Source: JAVBSN01 sp031556525
GTDB taxonomy: Bacteria > Bacillota > Clostridia > Lachnospirales > Lachnospiraceae
Assembly (NCBI GenBank): GCA_031556525.1
Contig: JAVBSS010000004.1
Location: 1 to 64,000 of the forward strand
DNA length: 64,000 nucleotides
Direction: 5' to 3'
The position numbers were made by a program, and so were the translations under genes. Below, in pieces: positions 28,386-35,942 of this stretch (position 1 is its first letter; each line of letters opens with the position of its first letter). The notes beneath the pieces are model-generated. The model saw nothing but the letters and a program-made list of their open reading frames with translations, did no database searches and had not been told where the DNA came from.

Positions 28386-29725
28386 TATTTTTCTCCTCTA
28401 AATATCTCGTTTACAAAATCCACTCCGTTAGATTGTACAACAGCAACTTGGACTTGTAAAGCTTTTTGGAACTCTTCTAATGTCATATCATCCAAAAATA
28501 TATCTTCATCTGCTTTAAGCATATCATTAGGTATTATCAACTTTTCTCCCAATTCTTTGCCCTTAATTTGTTCTGTTATATCTTTACCTGTAAGTAGTCC
28601 TGTTACCGTTATTCTTTCACCAAAGAAATTATTAGTAATAGGATATACATTTACTTTAACGTTCGGTATACTATCTTCTACCATCTTTGCCGCTTGGCAT
28701 ACATAATCATATGCTAGAAGTCCTGACAATGTAGATACTGTTATATCTTTAGATAACATATCTTTATTACCCGCATCAGTAATATCTTCTATTGCATATC
28801 TTATCTCATCAAGATAAGACCTAACCATTCCAACTCCATTTTCTATCTGAACATATCCGTCATAAGATTCTTCATTTGGAACTTCTATGCCTGCATTTAT
28901 ATACCACTCATCAGATGCATGTATAAAATGTGTTCCATATTCCTCAAAAGCCAACGCTTGATATTTACTAACAATATCTATTACATTTTGTGAATCTTCT
29001 TTATTAAACGGCTCTAATGGGGATAAACCTTCTCTGTATTTTGATAACCCAACTGGAACAACTGAAACACTTTGCATATGAGGCATATATTTCATTAAGT
29101 CGCTTATTGTATTATCTAGTTCCCCACCATCATTAACACCCTTACAAAGTACAATCTGTCCATTCATAATGATTCCCGCATCATAGAACTTCTTAATCTT
29201 AGATAATGCATCACCTGCAAATCTATTATTAAGCATCTTACATCTAAGCTCTGGATTAGTTGTATGAACAGAAATATTAATAGGAGCTAATTTGTATTTA
29301 ATAATTCTATCTACATCTTCATCTGACATATTAGTAAGAGTTATATAATTACCCTGTAAAAATGATAATCTAGAGTCATCATCTTTAAAATATATTGTCT
29401 CTCTCATATCAGGTGGATTCTGGTCTATAAAACAAAATATACATTTGTTACGACAAGAACGATATTCATCCATAAGAGAAGTCTCAAATTCAATACCTAA
29501 ATCCTCATCTTCATCTTTCTCAATCTCCAATAACCACTCTTCGCCATCAGCTTTCTCAACAAGCACTTCTAAATACTCATCATTAACCATATAGTGATAA
29601 TCAAATATATCATTTATTACTTCATTATTTATCTCAAGCAACTTATCGCCAACTTCAATCTCAAGTTCTTCGGCGATACTGCCTTCCTTAACACACTTAA
29701 CAATATGCTCATGTTTCTTATTCAT
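28385..29725 (-). CDS. DUF512/PDZ radical-SAM-like iron-sulphur protein
   Basis: 446 residues. The N-terminal PDZ-like domain (about 8-70) is followed by a Cys cluster CRNKCIFCFIDQNP (about 92-105), the CxxxCxxC motif of radical-SAM enzymes. A TIM-barrel-like middle has GQIVLCKGVNDGGEL and a C-terminal DUF512 domain (about 225-430) follows. The family is conserved next to der in Firmicutes and its substrate is not established. GTP-binding der overlaps its stop codon. The ATG at 29725 follows TAGGAG. Directly upstream lies the long inverted repeat described separately. Confidence 0.85.
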   Translation of the reverse strand: MNKKHEHIVKCVKEGSIAEELEIEVGDKLLEINNEVINDIFDYHYMVNDEYLEVLVEKADGEEWLLEIEKDEDEDLGIEFETSLMDEYRSCRNKCIFCFIDQNPPDMRETIYFKDDDSRLSFLQGNYITLTNMSDEDVDRIIKYKLAPINISVHTTNPELRCKMLNNRFAGDALSKIKKFYDAGIIMNGQIVLCKGVNDGGELDNTISDLMKYMPHMQSVSVVPVGLSKYREGLSPLEPFNKEDSQNVIDIVSKYQALAFEEYGTHFIHASDEWYINAGIEVPNEESYDGYVQIENGVGMVRSYLDEIRYAIEDITDAGNKDMLSKDITVSTLSGLLAYDYVCQAAKMVEDSIPNVKVNVYPITNNFFGERITVTGLLTGKDITEQIKGKELGEKLIIPNDMLKADEDIFLDDMTLEEFQKALQVQVAVVQSNGVDFVNEIFRGEK

Positions 29726-29739
29726 TCCTGTTCTCCTAT

Positions 29740-30333
29740 ATACTTTATTAAATAATTTTGTAGATATAGTATAACTTGTTGCTGATTAATCTTTAACAAT
29801 CTGCAGACTTTTGTGATACTTTAATAAGTTTGGTTTTGCTTTCAATGCAGGCACCGAGCAACTTGTTTGAGTGCAACCTTATAATCTATATGATTGTTGT
29901 TTTAATGTATAGCTATATATAAATAATAATATATTTTCGCAAAACGGTTTCGACTTTCTATACTTGCGATAAATTTATTTTAGGATTTTTTATTTCACAC
30001 CGCTTCCAAAAACTCGCTTCAAGTGTATTCAAATTTTCTATACATCTTGCTCACACAGGTTTTCAGCGGTGTGTTAATCCTAAAATAAATTTAGGCAAGT
30101 ATGTTAGAAAGTCTGCAAATAGTTTTGCTTTGAAAATAATTATTATTTATATATCAATTTATGTATATCAACAACAATCATAATAGATTAAAGGCTCGCA
30201 CGAGTTTTGCGTTTTCGTGTGCCTGCAATAAAAGAAAGCAAAATTAAACTTATATAAAGTATAGAAAGTCGAAGCCGTTAAAGATAAATAGCAACAAGAT
30301 ATATGAAAATTATAAAATTATTTAATAAAGTAT
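29740..30333. repeat. Giant imperfect inverted repeat (about 594 bp fold-back) filling the intergenic region
   Basis: The stretch contains no gene. Its left half is the imperfect reverse complement of its right half, with a constant centre near 30036. Perfectly matched blocks include 29741-29759 with 30314-30332 (19 bp), 29775-29783 with 30290-30298, 29789-29797 with 30277-30285, 29834-29843 with 30234-30243, 29846-29854 with 30219-30227, 29890-29901 with 30170-30181, 29916-29930 with 30139-30153 (15 bp), 29971-29987 with 30076-30092 (17 bp) and 29996-30004 with 30065-30073. Blocks are separated by loops of similar size; near 29850 and 30220 each arm also holds its own small GGCAC...GTGC hairpin. 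One end coincides with the pgeF stop codon, the other with the DUF512 ribosome binding site. Confidence 0.9.
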
Positions 30334-31172
30334 TATAATACCATGACTGCCCCAAGATTTCCTCGCATTCCATTACTTGCTCTATGTGAAAACAAGAATT
30401 CTGAATTACAGCAAGTACATATATCTGTTACATCTAAGTTCTCTTCTAATATTCCAGCATCTAATAATATGTACTTATTAGCTTTGTGTAAGTCTAATTG
30501 GTATTTACCATTGCCTTTATTAATAATGAAATCATTATATTGAATTTCAGTAAAATTACGTTGGAATTCTAATGCCACATCTTCACTTACTTCATAGCAA
30601 TCTTGGCAAATTGATGGTCCAACAGCACATATTATATTCTCTGCTTTGCTACCATACTCACTAGCCATATATTCTATCATCTTATTGCCTATTTTTGCAA
30701 CTGTTCCCTTCCAACCTGAATGAGCCATTGCAATAACTTTATTTTCTCTGTCATAGAAAAATAATGGTACACAGTCAGCATAGAAAGTTATTAATGGAAT
30801 GTTAGGTACATTAGTTACTAATCCATCTATTTCTATAATATCAGTATCTACTGTAATACCTTTTCCTATATCTTCTTCAGTTACCTTCTTAATATTTGTT
30901 AAATGTACTTGATCTGAAAATACCATTCTAGTCTCATCATACCCTATTGCTTTTCCAAATCTTCTATGATTCTCTCTAACATCATCTTCATTATCTTGCC
31001 TATGAAAACTTAGATTCATTGATCCTAGATGTTCTTTACTTACTCCACCTAGTCTTGTACTAAAGCCATGCTTTACGCCAGCTTTAGCTAGTTTAGGAAA
31101 TGTAATAAATGAAACTCCATCTATATTATTTATTATTGTTGATTTGTCATTGTTAATATATTTAATATTCAT
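30333..31172 (-). CDS. pgeF: Polyphenol-oxidase/laccase-domain family protein (YfiH/PgeF)
   Basis: 279 residues of the PgeF family, purine-nucleoside- and peptidoglycan-related enzymes with a copper or zinc site. Motifs are HGFSTRLGGVS (about 35), the metal-ligand region AMAHSGWKGTVAKIG (about 145-159), GPSICQDCYEV (about 178) and the C-terminal CTCCNSEFLFSHRA (about 252-265). The start at 31172 follows AAGGAG with 4-5 base spacing; the frame is open further upstream but without a ribosome binding site. It is the last clearly conserved gene before the accessory island. Confidence 0.9.
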   Translation of the reverse strand: MNIKYINNDKSTIINNIDGVSFITFPKLAKAGVKHGFSTRLGGVSKEHLGSMNLSFHRQDNEDDVRENHRRFGKAIGYDETRMVFSDQVHLTNIKKVTEEDIGKGITVDTDIIEIDGLVTNVPNIPLITFYADCVPLFFYDRENKVIAMAHSGWKGTVAKIGNKMIEYMASEYGSKAENIICAVGPSICQDCYEVSEDVALEFQRNFTEIQYNDFIINKGNGKYQLDLHKANKYILLDAGILEENLDVTDICTCCNSEFLFSHRASNGMRGNLGAVMVL

Positions 31173-31200
31173 ACTACTCCTTATTTTATACATTTTATAT

Positions 31201-31749
31201 TTATTTTGTAATAGCAACAAATCCAATTTCATCAGCAATTCTTTCAAAGTGTTCTTTTAATGAATCTCCAAATATATAGACTCTTTTCAACCAAGGATGA
31301 GTAAGATATCCCCATGAAAAATCTTTTGCTACAAAAAAATAGTAATCCCCATCAGGATAAAATGTTGGAAAATACACATTATATCCTTCCCAATCCAAAT
31401 GTTCATTTTTAATTGGTTCTTCATATTTAATAAGTACTGGATATTCTAAATTATCACTAATTCTTGGGTTGTATCTAAAACTTGTATGTTGCCAATCCAA
31501 AGCATACATATACGGTTCATCCTTCAAACATTCAATAAAAGATATTCTAATCTTTTCGTTTATCTCTTCATTATCACACCAAATCAGTGAAGTAGAAATA
31601 TCATAAACATCCATAGGCATTTTATATTCAAAATGTATGACATCTGTATTCATGCATGGACAGAATTTAAAGTCTTTATAAATTTTATTCCATATTTTTG
31701 TACATTCGCATTCATCCAATATAGACCACATCTTCAATTGTTCACTCAA
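31201..31749 (-). CDS. DUF2716-like protein
   Basis: About 182 residues, Trp- and Tyr-rich and acidic, with no signal peptide or membrane segment. The segment FPDGDYYFFVAKDFSWGYLTHPWLKRVYIFG, read in parts, resembles uncharacterised DUF2716 proteins, which often occur in small-gene islands. The start is ambiguous: a TTG at 31749 has GGTGG 8 bases before it, whereas the ATG at 31764 has no ribosome binding site. It is the first island gene next to pgeF. No function is proposed. Confidence 0.6.
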   Translation of the reverse strand: MSEQLKMWSILDECECTKIWNKIYKDFKFCPCMNTDVIHFEYKMPMDVYDISTSLIWCDNEEINEKIRISFIECLKDEPYMYALDWQHTSFRYNPRISDNLEYPVLIKYEEPIKNEHLDWEGYNVYFPTFYPDGDYYFFVAKDFSWGYLTHPWLKRVYIFGDSLKEHFERIADEIGFVAITK

Positions 31750-31796
31750 TCTAATCACCACCATAAATTGAAATTTTATTTAATTCAACCTTTCTG

Positions 31797-32333
31797 TTAG
31801 CTAACCGACCAAGATATCTCATAGGAATCAGTTCCTTCATTCCACTTCCAATCAGCTATTAATTTCATTTCATTTTCCCATTCCAAAAACTTATAACAGT
31901 TTATTGTTAATTTATCTCCTGCCCAGCCACAAAAACGTATCATATCCAATTCAAATGGCAGTTCAACATCTTTTATTACATCAAGTGTTTGTGTGATGAT
32001 TGAGATTGAGTAATCATCAGAAACTAGGATATCACCCCTAGGCGTTATTGTCATTGAATTATATTGTGGTTTCGTTTCATATGCTTCTATCGCTCCAGTT
32101 TCACACGATAATACATACAGATAATCTGTAGTGAGAATAAAAACACTATTATTTTTTTCTGATATGACAACATCTCTAGCTACTCCTCGGAATTCACCGC
32201 ACCATACTTCATTGTCATCATCAAATTTTATCCAAGTCCATTCACTTGAATTCCATGGACTTTCAATATTGTAAATGCGTTCTGTATATTGACCCGAGTA
32301 TGGCTGTTCTATTATAATTGCATCTTTTATCAT
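31797..32333 (-). CDS. Hypothetical protein, beta-propeller-like strands
   Basis: 178 residues, not recognised. Repeating patterns such as ARDVVISEKNNSVFILTTDYLYVLSCETG and SMTITPRGDILVSDDYSISII look like beta-propeller blades. Many Trp and Asp/Glu residues, no signal peptide. Proteins of this composition are frequent among immunity-like or phenotype-unknown genes in Lachnospiraceae islands. Distantly similar in style to the 245-residue protein at 33758-34495. Confidence 0.65.
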   Translation of the reverse strand: MIKDAIIIEQPYSGQYTERIYNIESPWNSSEWTWIKFDDDNEVWCGEFRGVARDVVISEKNNSVFILTTDYLYVLSCETGAIEAYETKPQYNSMTITPRGDILVSDDYSISIITQTLDVIKDVELPFELDMIRFCGWAGDKLTINCYKFLEWENEMKLIADWKWNEGTDSYEISWSVS

Positions 32334-32444
32334 TACGTTATATCTCCATTTTAAATAATAGCTATTGTTTATTAATAATCCTCACAAAAAGGATTCATCT
32401 CCTGCTTTTCTTGAGTTCATTAAATTAACGTTTACATACAAGAC

Positions 32445-32750
32445 TTATATATAATCAAAAATGCCTTGAACAGCATCCGTTATATTTATAATATCTGCCA
32501 TTGAAATACTATCTATTTTCAAAAAACCTCTTACATTTAAATCTAATAAAGCCAACTTTTCACATTGAGCATATCCTTCTGTATTATCTGTCTTAATCTT
32601 AATATGCAGTGGGCTTGCCACGCTATCCTGAAAAATAGGGCAACCAATAATTTCTCTTGTTTGATTAAAAAAATCCTTACTCATAACAAGTACAGGACTT
32701 TTTATTCTTTCTATTTTGACAATGTCACCCTGATGTAACAATTCTTTCAT
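32445..32750 (-). CDS. mazF: MazF/PemK-type mRNA interferase toxin
   Basis: 101 residues with the PemK/MazF layout: HQGDIVKIERIKSPVLVMSKDFFNQ (strand-turn entry and sheet), IIGCPIFQD, the conserved LLDLNVRGFLKI-type segment and a C-terminal helix DIINITDAVQGIFDYI. These toxins cleave mRNA at short sequences. The start is set at 32750 because AGAGG precedes it by 7 bases; the ATG overlaps the antitoxin stop codon by 4 bases (ATGA), the usual coupling. The antitoxin comes first, as normal for mazEF. Confidence 0.88.
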   Translation of the reverse strand: MKELLHQGDIVKIERIKSPVLVMSKDFFNQTREIIGCPIFQDSVASPLHIKIKTDNTEGYAQCEKLALLDLNVRGFLKIDSISMADIINITDAVQGIFDYI

Positions 32751-32992
32751 TGCCAATCCTCTCTTCCTACAGATTCACCCCAGTCATATTCTCCATCCAA
32801 ATTTAGTTTTCCCTCAAACTCATCAGCTCTTTCTTCAAGCGTTTTATGTCTAAATGGTCTAGCTAGTGTAATCATACCATTAACTACATTTACATCTAAC
32901 ACATCATTAATTGCAATATTCGCTTCCTGCAAAATATCTTTCGATATACGTATTCCCTGACTATTTCCCCATGCCTTAACTTGTGCTTGCAT
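32747..32992 (-). CDS. mazE: MazE-type antitoxin (AbrB/SpoVT fold)
   Basis: 81 residues. The N-terminal swapped-hairpin DNA-binding fold is marked by VKAWGNSQGIRISKDILQEANI and DVLDVNVVNGMITL. The acidic C-terminal tail (LEERADEFEGKLNLDGEYDWGE) should wrap around the toxin. It precedes and overlaps mazF. The ribosome binding site is GGAGG. A double palindrome over the promoter 20 bases upstream suggests autoregulation by the antitoxin complex. Confidence 0.9.
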   Translation of the reverse strand: MQAQVKAWGNSQGIRISKDILQEANIAINDVLDVNVVNGMITLARPFRHKTLEERADEFEGKLNLDGEYDWGESVGREDWQ

Positions 32993-33014
32993 AAAAACAC
33001 CTCCATTTATTTTT

Positions 33015-33053
33015 GTATATACATAGTATATACCATCATTATGTATTAATCAA
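33015..33053 (-). promoter_or_regulatory. mazEF promoter with a paired palindromic operator
   Basis: -35 TTGATT (33048-33053) and -10 TATACT (33025-33030) are 17 bases apart on the minus strand. Two identical 8-bp palindromes GTATATAC (33015-33022 and 33026-33033), 3 bases apart, cover the -10 and start region. They are well placed for repression by MazE/MazEF; the link is inferred. Confidence 0.65.
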
Positions 33054-33063
33054 CCATTCCATT

Positions 33064-33080
33064 ATACATAAATGCATTTT
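33064..33080 (-). repeat. 17-bp exact copy of the yraN 3' end
   Basis: ATACATAAATGCATTTT is identical to 49084-49100, the last codons of yraN (N A F M Y). In the same frame the local sequence reads K N A F M Y N G, compared with E N A F M Y V G at the end of yraN. It may be a remnant, or one half of a recombination site. Confidence 0.5.
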
Positions 33081-33098
33081 TCATAATAATATTAATTC

Positions 33099-33154
33099 AA
33101 AAACAATTTTCCCGACCTCTGAAAAATCAGTTTCTATATATATGTCCACTATTC
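33099..33154 (-). pseudogene. Short fragment of a dinD-like gene
   Basis: About 48 of 56 bases match the segment at about 35296-35350 of the intact dinD-like gene, the part encoding SGHMIESDFPEVRKIVD. No open frame surrounds it. It is a leftover of an earlier, now deleted, paralogue. Confidence 0.65.
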
Positions 33155-33181
33155 TAATTTTCTATTTAGAAGTAAATCACT

Positions 33182-33709
33182 TTAGTTTCTCCTGCAATCG
33201 AATAAATTGTCGCAATCACATCTCTTTTGTAAAATATATCGGCTACTTTCAGCATCCAATAATCTGAACCCGCAAGATAACAGTGTCCCTTCTGAAGCCT
33301 TGTTTTCTTTGTCAATATCAGCTGTAACTATCTGCGCATCTTGAAAAGAAAATATTTTGTTCACAAGCAAAGAAATCATTTTCTTACCTAGACCTTTACC
33401 AATGTAATCTTCTTCTCCTATTAAATACTCAAGTCCATATGAACCTGTAAGTGATAGTGTTCCAAAATCCTCATCATTACTATCCACACATTTATAGTAT
33501 TGGCATAATCCAATTGGACACCCTTGCCACACTACAATGAGGTGAGTTAGCCATTGATATTGTCCATTGCGTTCTTTTATTTCAGTCATCCAGTCATCAA
33601 TTGTAACCCCAAGATGTGGTATCTCATACCATCTTCTCACATGTTCCTTATTCAGCCATCTTTCTACCAATGACATATCATTGTCACTTAACAATCTTAA
33701 TTCTAGCAT
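33182..33709 (-). CDS. GNAT acetyltransferase, AAC(6')-like, with a chimeric C-terminus (copy 1)
   Basis: 175 residues. The first 158 are nearly identical to the protein at 45756-46256. Acetyl-CoA loop GEEDYIGKGLGKKMIS (about 110-125); the N-terminal RWLNKEHVRRWYEIPH resembles aminoglycoside 6'-acetyltransferase relatives, but no resistance function is claimed. Copy 2 ends QKKYVK after this point. Here the last 15 codons instead run, out of frame, through a tail matching the end of the pyridoxamine-oxidase-like pseudogene (44985-45030). The C-terminus is therefore a deletion junction. The leader is shared with copy 2. Confidence 0.85.
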   Translation of the reverse strand: MLELRLLSDNDMSLVERWLNKEHVRRWYEIPHLGVTIDDWMTEIKERNGQYQWLTHLIVVWQGCPIGLCQYYKCVDSNDEDFGTLSLTGSYGLEYLIGEEDYIGKGLGKKMISLLVNKIFSFQDAQIVTADIDKENKASEGTLLSCGFRLLDAESSRYILQKRCDCDNLFDCRRN

Positions 33710-33757
33710 AGTTGCACTCCTAATTTCTTATCTTTCAAATTGTTCAACAACTTCTGC

Positions 33758-34495
33758 TTAATCAGTTTTGAACCATTCTCTATACTGCATTTCGGAGATT
33801 TCAAGTTCAACGAGTTTCGTTGTTGTTTTGCCGTTTACTTCGACAAGCTCGTCTGCTTTAAGAATCAATTTTTCGTCTTGCCATCTGATAAAATCAAGTC
33901 CATCATATTTGTCATAATCGCCATCCAATGCACCAATCACATCCACCCATTTGGTTTCTCTCATAGGGTCGGTGAACTCTAACAAGGTAACGCCATTGGG
34001 GCAAGCCCAAAAACAACCACCCACAGCCAACATATTTGTTATGGGGTTGTAATGAATGTCTGTCCAAATAAAAGTTTCCGACTCATCCGGAATATAGAAA
34101 AACTCTTGCCTTGAGGCAAGGTCATATACACCGTATCCATATAGACCTGTGCGAAACAGAAAATAGTTACACCCATTATGATGCTTAATTAAAGCAATAA
34201 AATCGCCGTCATCATCATCGGTTCTATATTGATATATCATTGCACCTGTTTCATCAATTATTGTTGTTTCAGCTCCCCATAACTTCTTGCCATCTTCCTC
34301 GGCTTTATAATAAGAACGTTCGATATGGTATTGCTCCATACCATTTGCCCATCTCTTAAGTTGTACTTTCCAAAGTTCTGATTCTCCAGCGTCTGGCGAC
34401 ATCCATTCAGTTTTTGTGAGATTTTCTGGCGCAAAAACCGTTTCCCATTCTTTGCGAAAAGTTTTATATTCAGATGTATATGCAATGTTAATCAT
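33758..34495 (-). CDS. Hypothetical protein, beta-rich, GC-richer than its neighbours
   Basis: 245 residues, not recognised. Trp/Tyr-rich with strands such as GDFIALIKHHNGCNYFLFRTGLYGYGVYDL and WTDIHYNPITNMLAVGGCFWACPNG, suggesting a partial beta-propeller. Ends KLVELEISEMQYREWFKTD. The DNA is visibly richer in G and C (more GGC, GCG, CCG codons) than the flanking island genes, suggesting a different donor. It is transcribed toward the chimeric GNAT gene. An upstream CAAATCAGAAGTTG leader motif (34549-34562) is shared with other island genes. Confidence 0.7.
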   Translation of the reverse strand: MINIAYTSEYKTFRKEWETVFAPENLTKTEWMSPDAGESELWKVQLKRWANGMEQYHIERSYYKAEEDGKKLWGAETTIIDETGAMIYQYRTDDDDGDFIALIKHHNGCNYFLFRTGLYGYGVYDLASRQEFFYIPDESETFIWTDIHYNPITNMLAVGGCFWACPNGVTLLEFTDPMRETKWVDVIGALDGDYDKYDGLDFIRWQDEKLILKADELVEVNGKTTTKLVELEISEMQYREWFKTD

Positions 34496-34726
34496 GAGGT
34501 ACTCCCTTCAACATATCCTATATATTATCTACAACTGTATTCTCTCCATCAACTTCTGATTTGTTAATAACTTCTCTGTATCTTTATGGTATTACTAAAA
34601 TATTGCTATAGGTTATTCATCATCATTTTATGTATATAAAACACTTTTTAATGTTTCTCCTAACTCAAGTGCTAACGTTTTTGTCATTAGCATAATCATA
34701 TCATCCTCAATTTTAAAAGACTCTTT

Positions 34727-35509
34727 CTACACAGATGCCTTCTGCTGGATCATCCATATAATCATTTTCATATTTTCTATTGCTGTTCTTACTTCTTTTC
34801 CAACTGAATAATGTACTGAAGTTGCTGCTTTTGCATTATCTATTTCATCTTTTCTAAGCTTTTCTTCTGTTTGAGATATTCTAAATAAATTTGCAATTAG
34901 TTCTGTACTTCCCATATAATCAAGTATTTTTTTTCCAACTTCAAGATTCTTTCTTTTATGAATATCATCTACATCCAATCCTCCATAAAGACCTATATAT
35001 CCTGCATTTTGAAATATAGCAAATTCTTCATTTGTAATAACTCCTGCATTATGTGCTGTTTCTGCCAACATTTGATTCCATTGCTTGATATCTCCACGTA
35101 CTACTAATCGTCTATTATCTTCACTTAGTTCATTAAAATGTTCTGCTACTTCTTGCCTATAAGTTTGAATTGCAAAATATGTCTGTCCAAGAGCAATTAC
35201 TTCCTTTCTAGGATCTCCATTTTGCACTATAAGATAACATGCATATCTAGTTAGCTCATAATCTTTTATTGGCTTACATGTGACTCCAGCATCAACGATT
35301 TTCCTGACCTCAGGAAAATCACTTTCTATCATATGTCCGCTATTTTGACAGGCAATCATTGCTCTTTTAATAACTTTAGAAAAATTTTCCCATTTATTGT
35401 ATTCCAAAGCTGGTGCTAACTCTCGTGCACTCCAATATTCACTACCATCCTTACGAACCCTTTTTATATCCTCAAATCTTTTATACTCTTTTACTAGTAA
35501 AGCGCTCAT
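34727..35509 (-). CDS. dinD: DNA-damage-inducible protein D (DinD)-like, altered C-terminus
   Basis: 260 residues matching DinD layout: YWSARELAPALEYNKWENFSKVIKRA (BRO-N-like domain, about 25-50), GGDPRKEVIALGQTYFAIQTYRQE-like segment (about 98-120), and GNYIGLYGGLDVDDIHKRK region (about 172-190). DinD inhibits RecA filaments in Escherichia coli. The last 14 residues (MIIWMIQQKASV) look unnatural, while another frame of the same DNA reads a plausible acidic tail (NDYMDDPAEGICVERVF). A frameshift or fusion at the 3' end is therefore likely. A fragment of a second dinD copy lies at 33099-33154. Confidence 0.82.
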   Translation of the reverse strand: MSALLVKEYKRFEDIKRVRKDGSEYWSARELAPALEYNKWENFSKVIKRAMIACQNSGHMIESDFPEVRKIVDAGVTCKPIKDYELTRYACYLIVQNGDPRKEVIALGQTYFAIQTYRQEVAEHFNELSEDNRRLVVRGDIKQWNQMLAETAHNAGVITNEEFAIFQNAGYIGLYGGLDVDDIHKRKNLEVGKKILDYMGSTELIANLFRISQTEEKLRKDEIDNAKAATSVHYSVGKEVRTAIENMKMIIWMIQQKASV

Positions 35510-35536
35510 ATTATTTTTTACCTCCTAACTAAGTTC

Positions 35537-35927
35537 TTATTTATTTCTACTTCCACTTCTCTTAATTACAAAATCAACTACATAAAATAATATAAACATT
35601 GCAATTCCCCAAAAAATAGAATACCAATTCATATTCAAGTAGATTAAATTAACATATCTATCCAAAGGAGTAAATGTAATTGCTAATATAATTGAAAAAA
35701 CCATACCTCCTACAGAACCTATAAAAATCCACTTCTTTTTATAATAAGATAAAATATACAGATAAAATTGTAAAAATCACTCCACCTATTAATGGAGATA
35801 ATTCAATAATTTTAGATAATGGTTTCACTATTTTGTCTGTTCGTTGCTCTGACTCATTTCCTTTTGTCAACCAACTTATAATTAAAAAATATATCATCAA
35901 TGCAAATATCATAATTATAGCCAACAT
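35537..35927 (-). pseudogene. Small membrane protein, frameshifted (copy A)
   Basis: The ATG at 35927 behind AGGAGG opens a frame of 62 residues with two membrane helices that stops at about 35739. In the next frame the protein continues without interruption (YKKKWIFIGSVGG..., then FYVVDFVIKRSGSRNK) to a stop at 35537. The total of 391 bases is one base more than a 129-residue gene with four helices, so a single inserted base near 35745 broke it. A second copy with an internal deletion lies at 46779-46947. Confidence 0.75.
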
Positions 35928-35942
35928 TTCTTTTATTTCCTC

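Noticed and set aside
29740..30333. Known structured RNA such as 6S, tmRNA, RNase P, OLE or ROOL
   Set aside because: Size would fit some large RNAs, but the region is a simple two-armed palindrome and lacks recognisable signatures of these classes. It is left as a repeat of unknown function.
29740..30333. A small hidden gene in the fold-back region
   Set aside because: All frames are short and interrupted, and there is no ribosome binding site followed by coding-like text.
33182..33709. Aminoglycoside resistance gene
   Set aside because: The protein resembles AAC(6')-type GNATs in its first third, but sequence reading alone does not support substrate assignment, and the C-terminus is chimeric.
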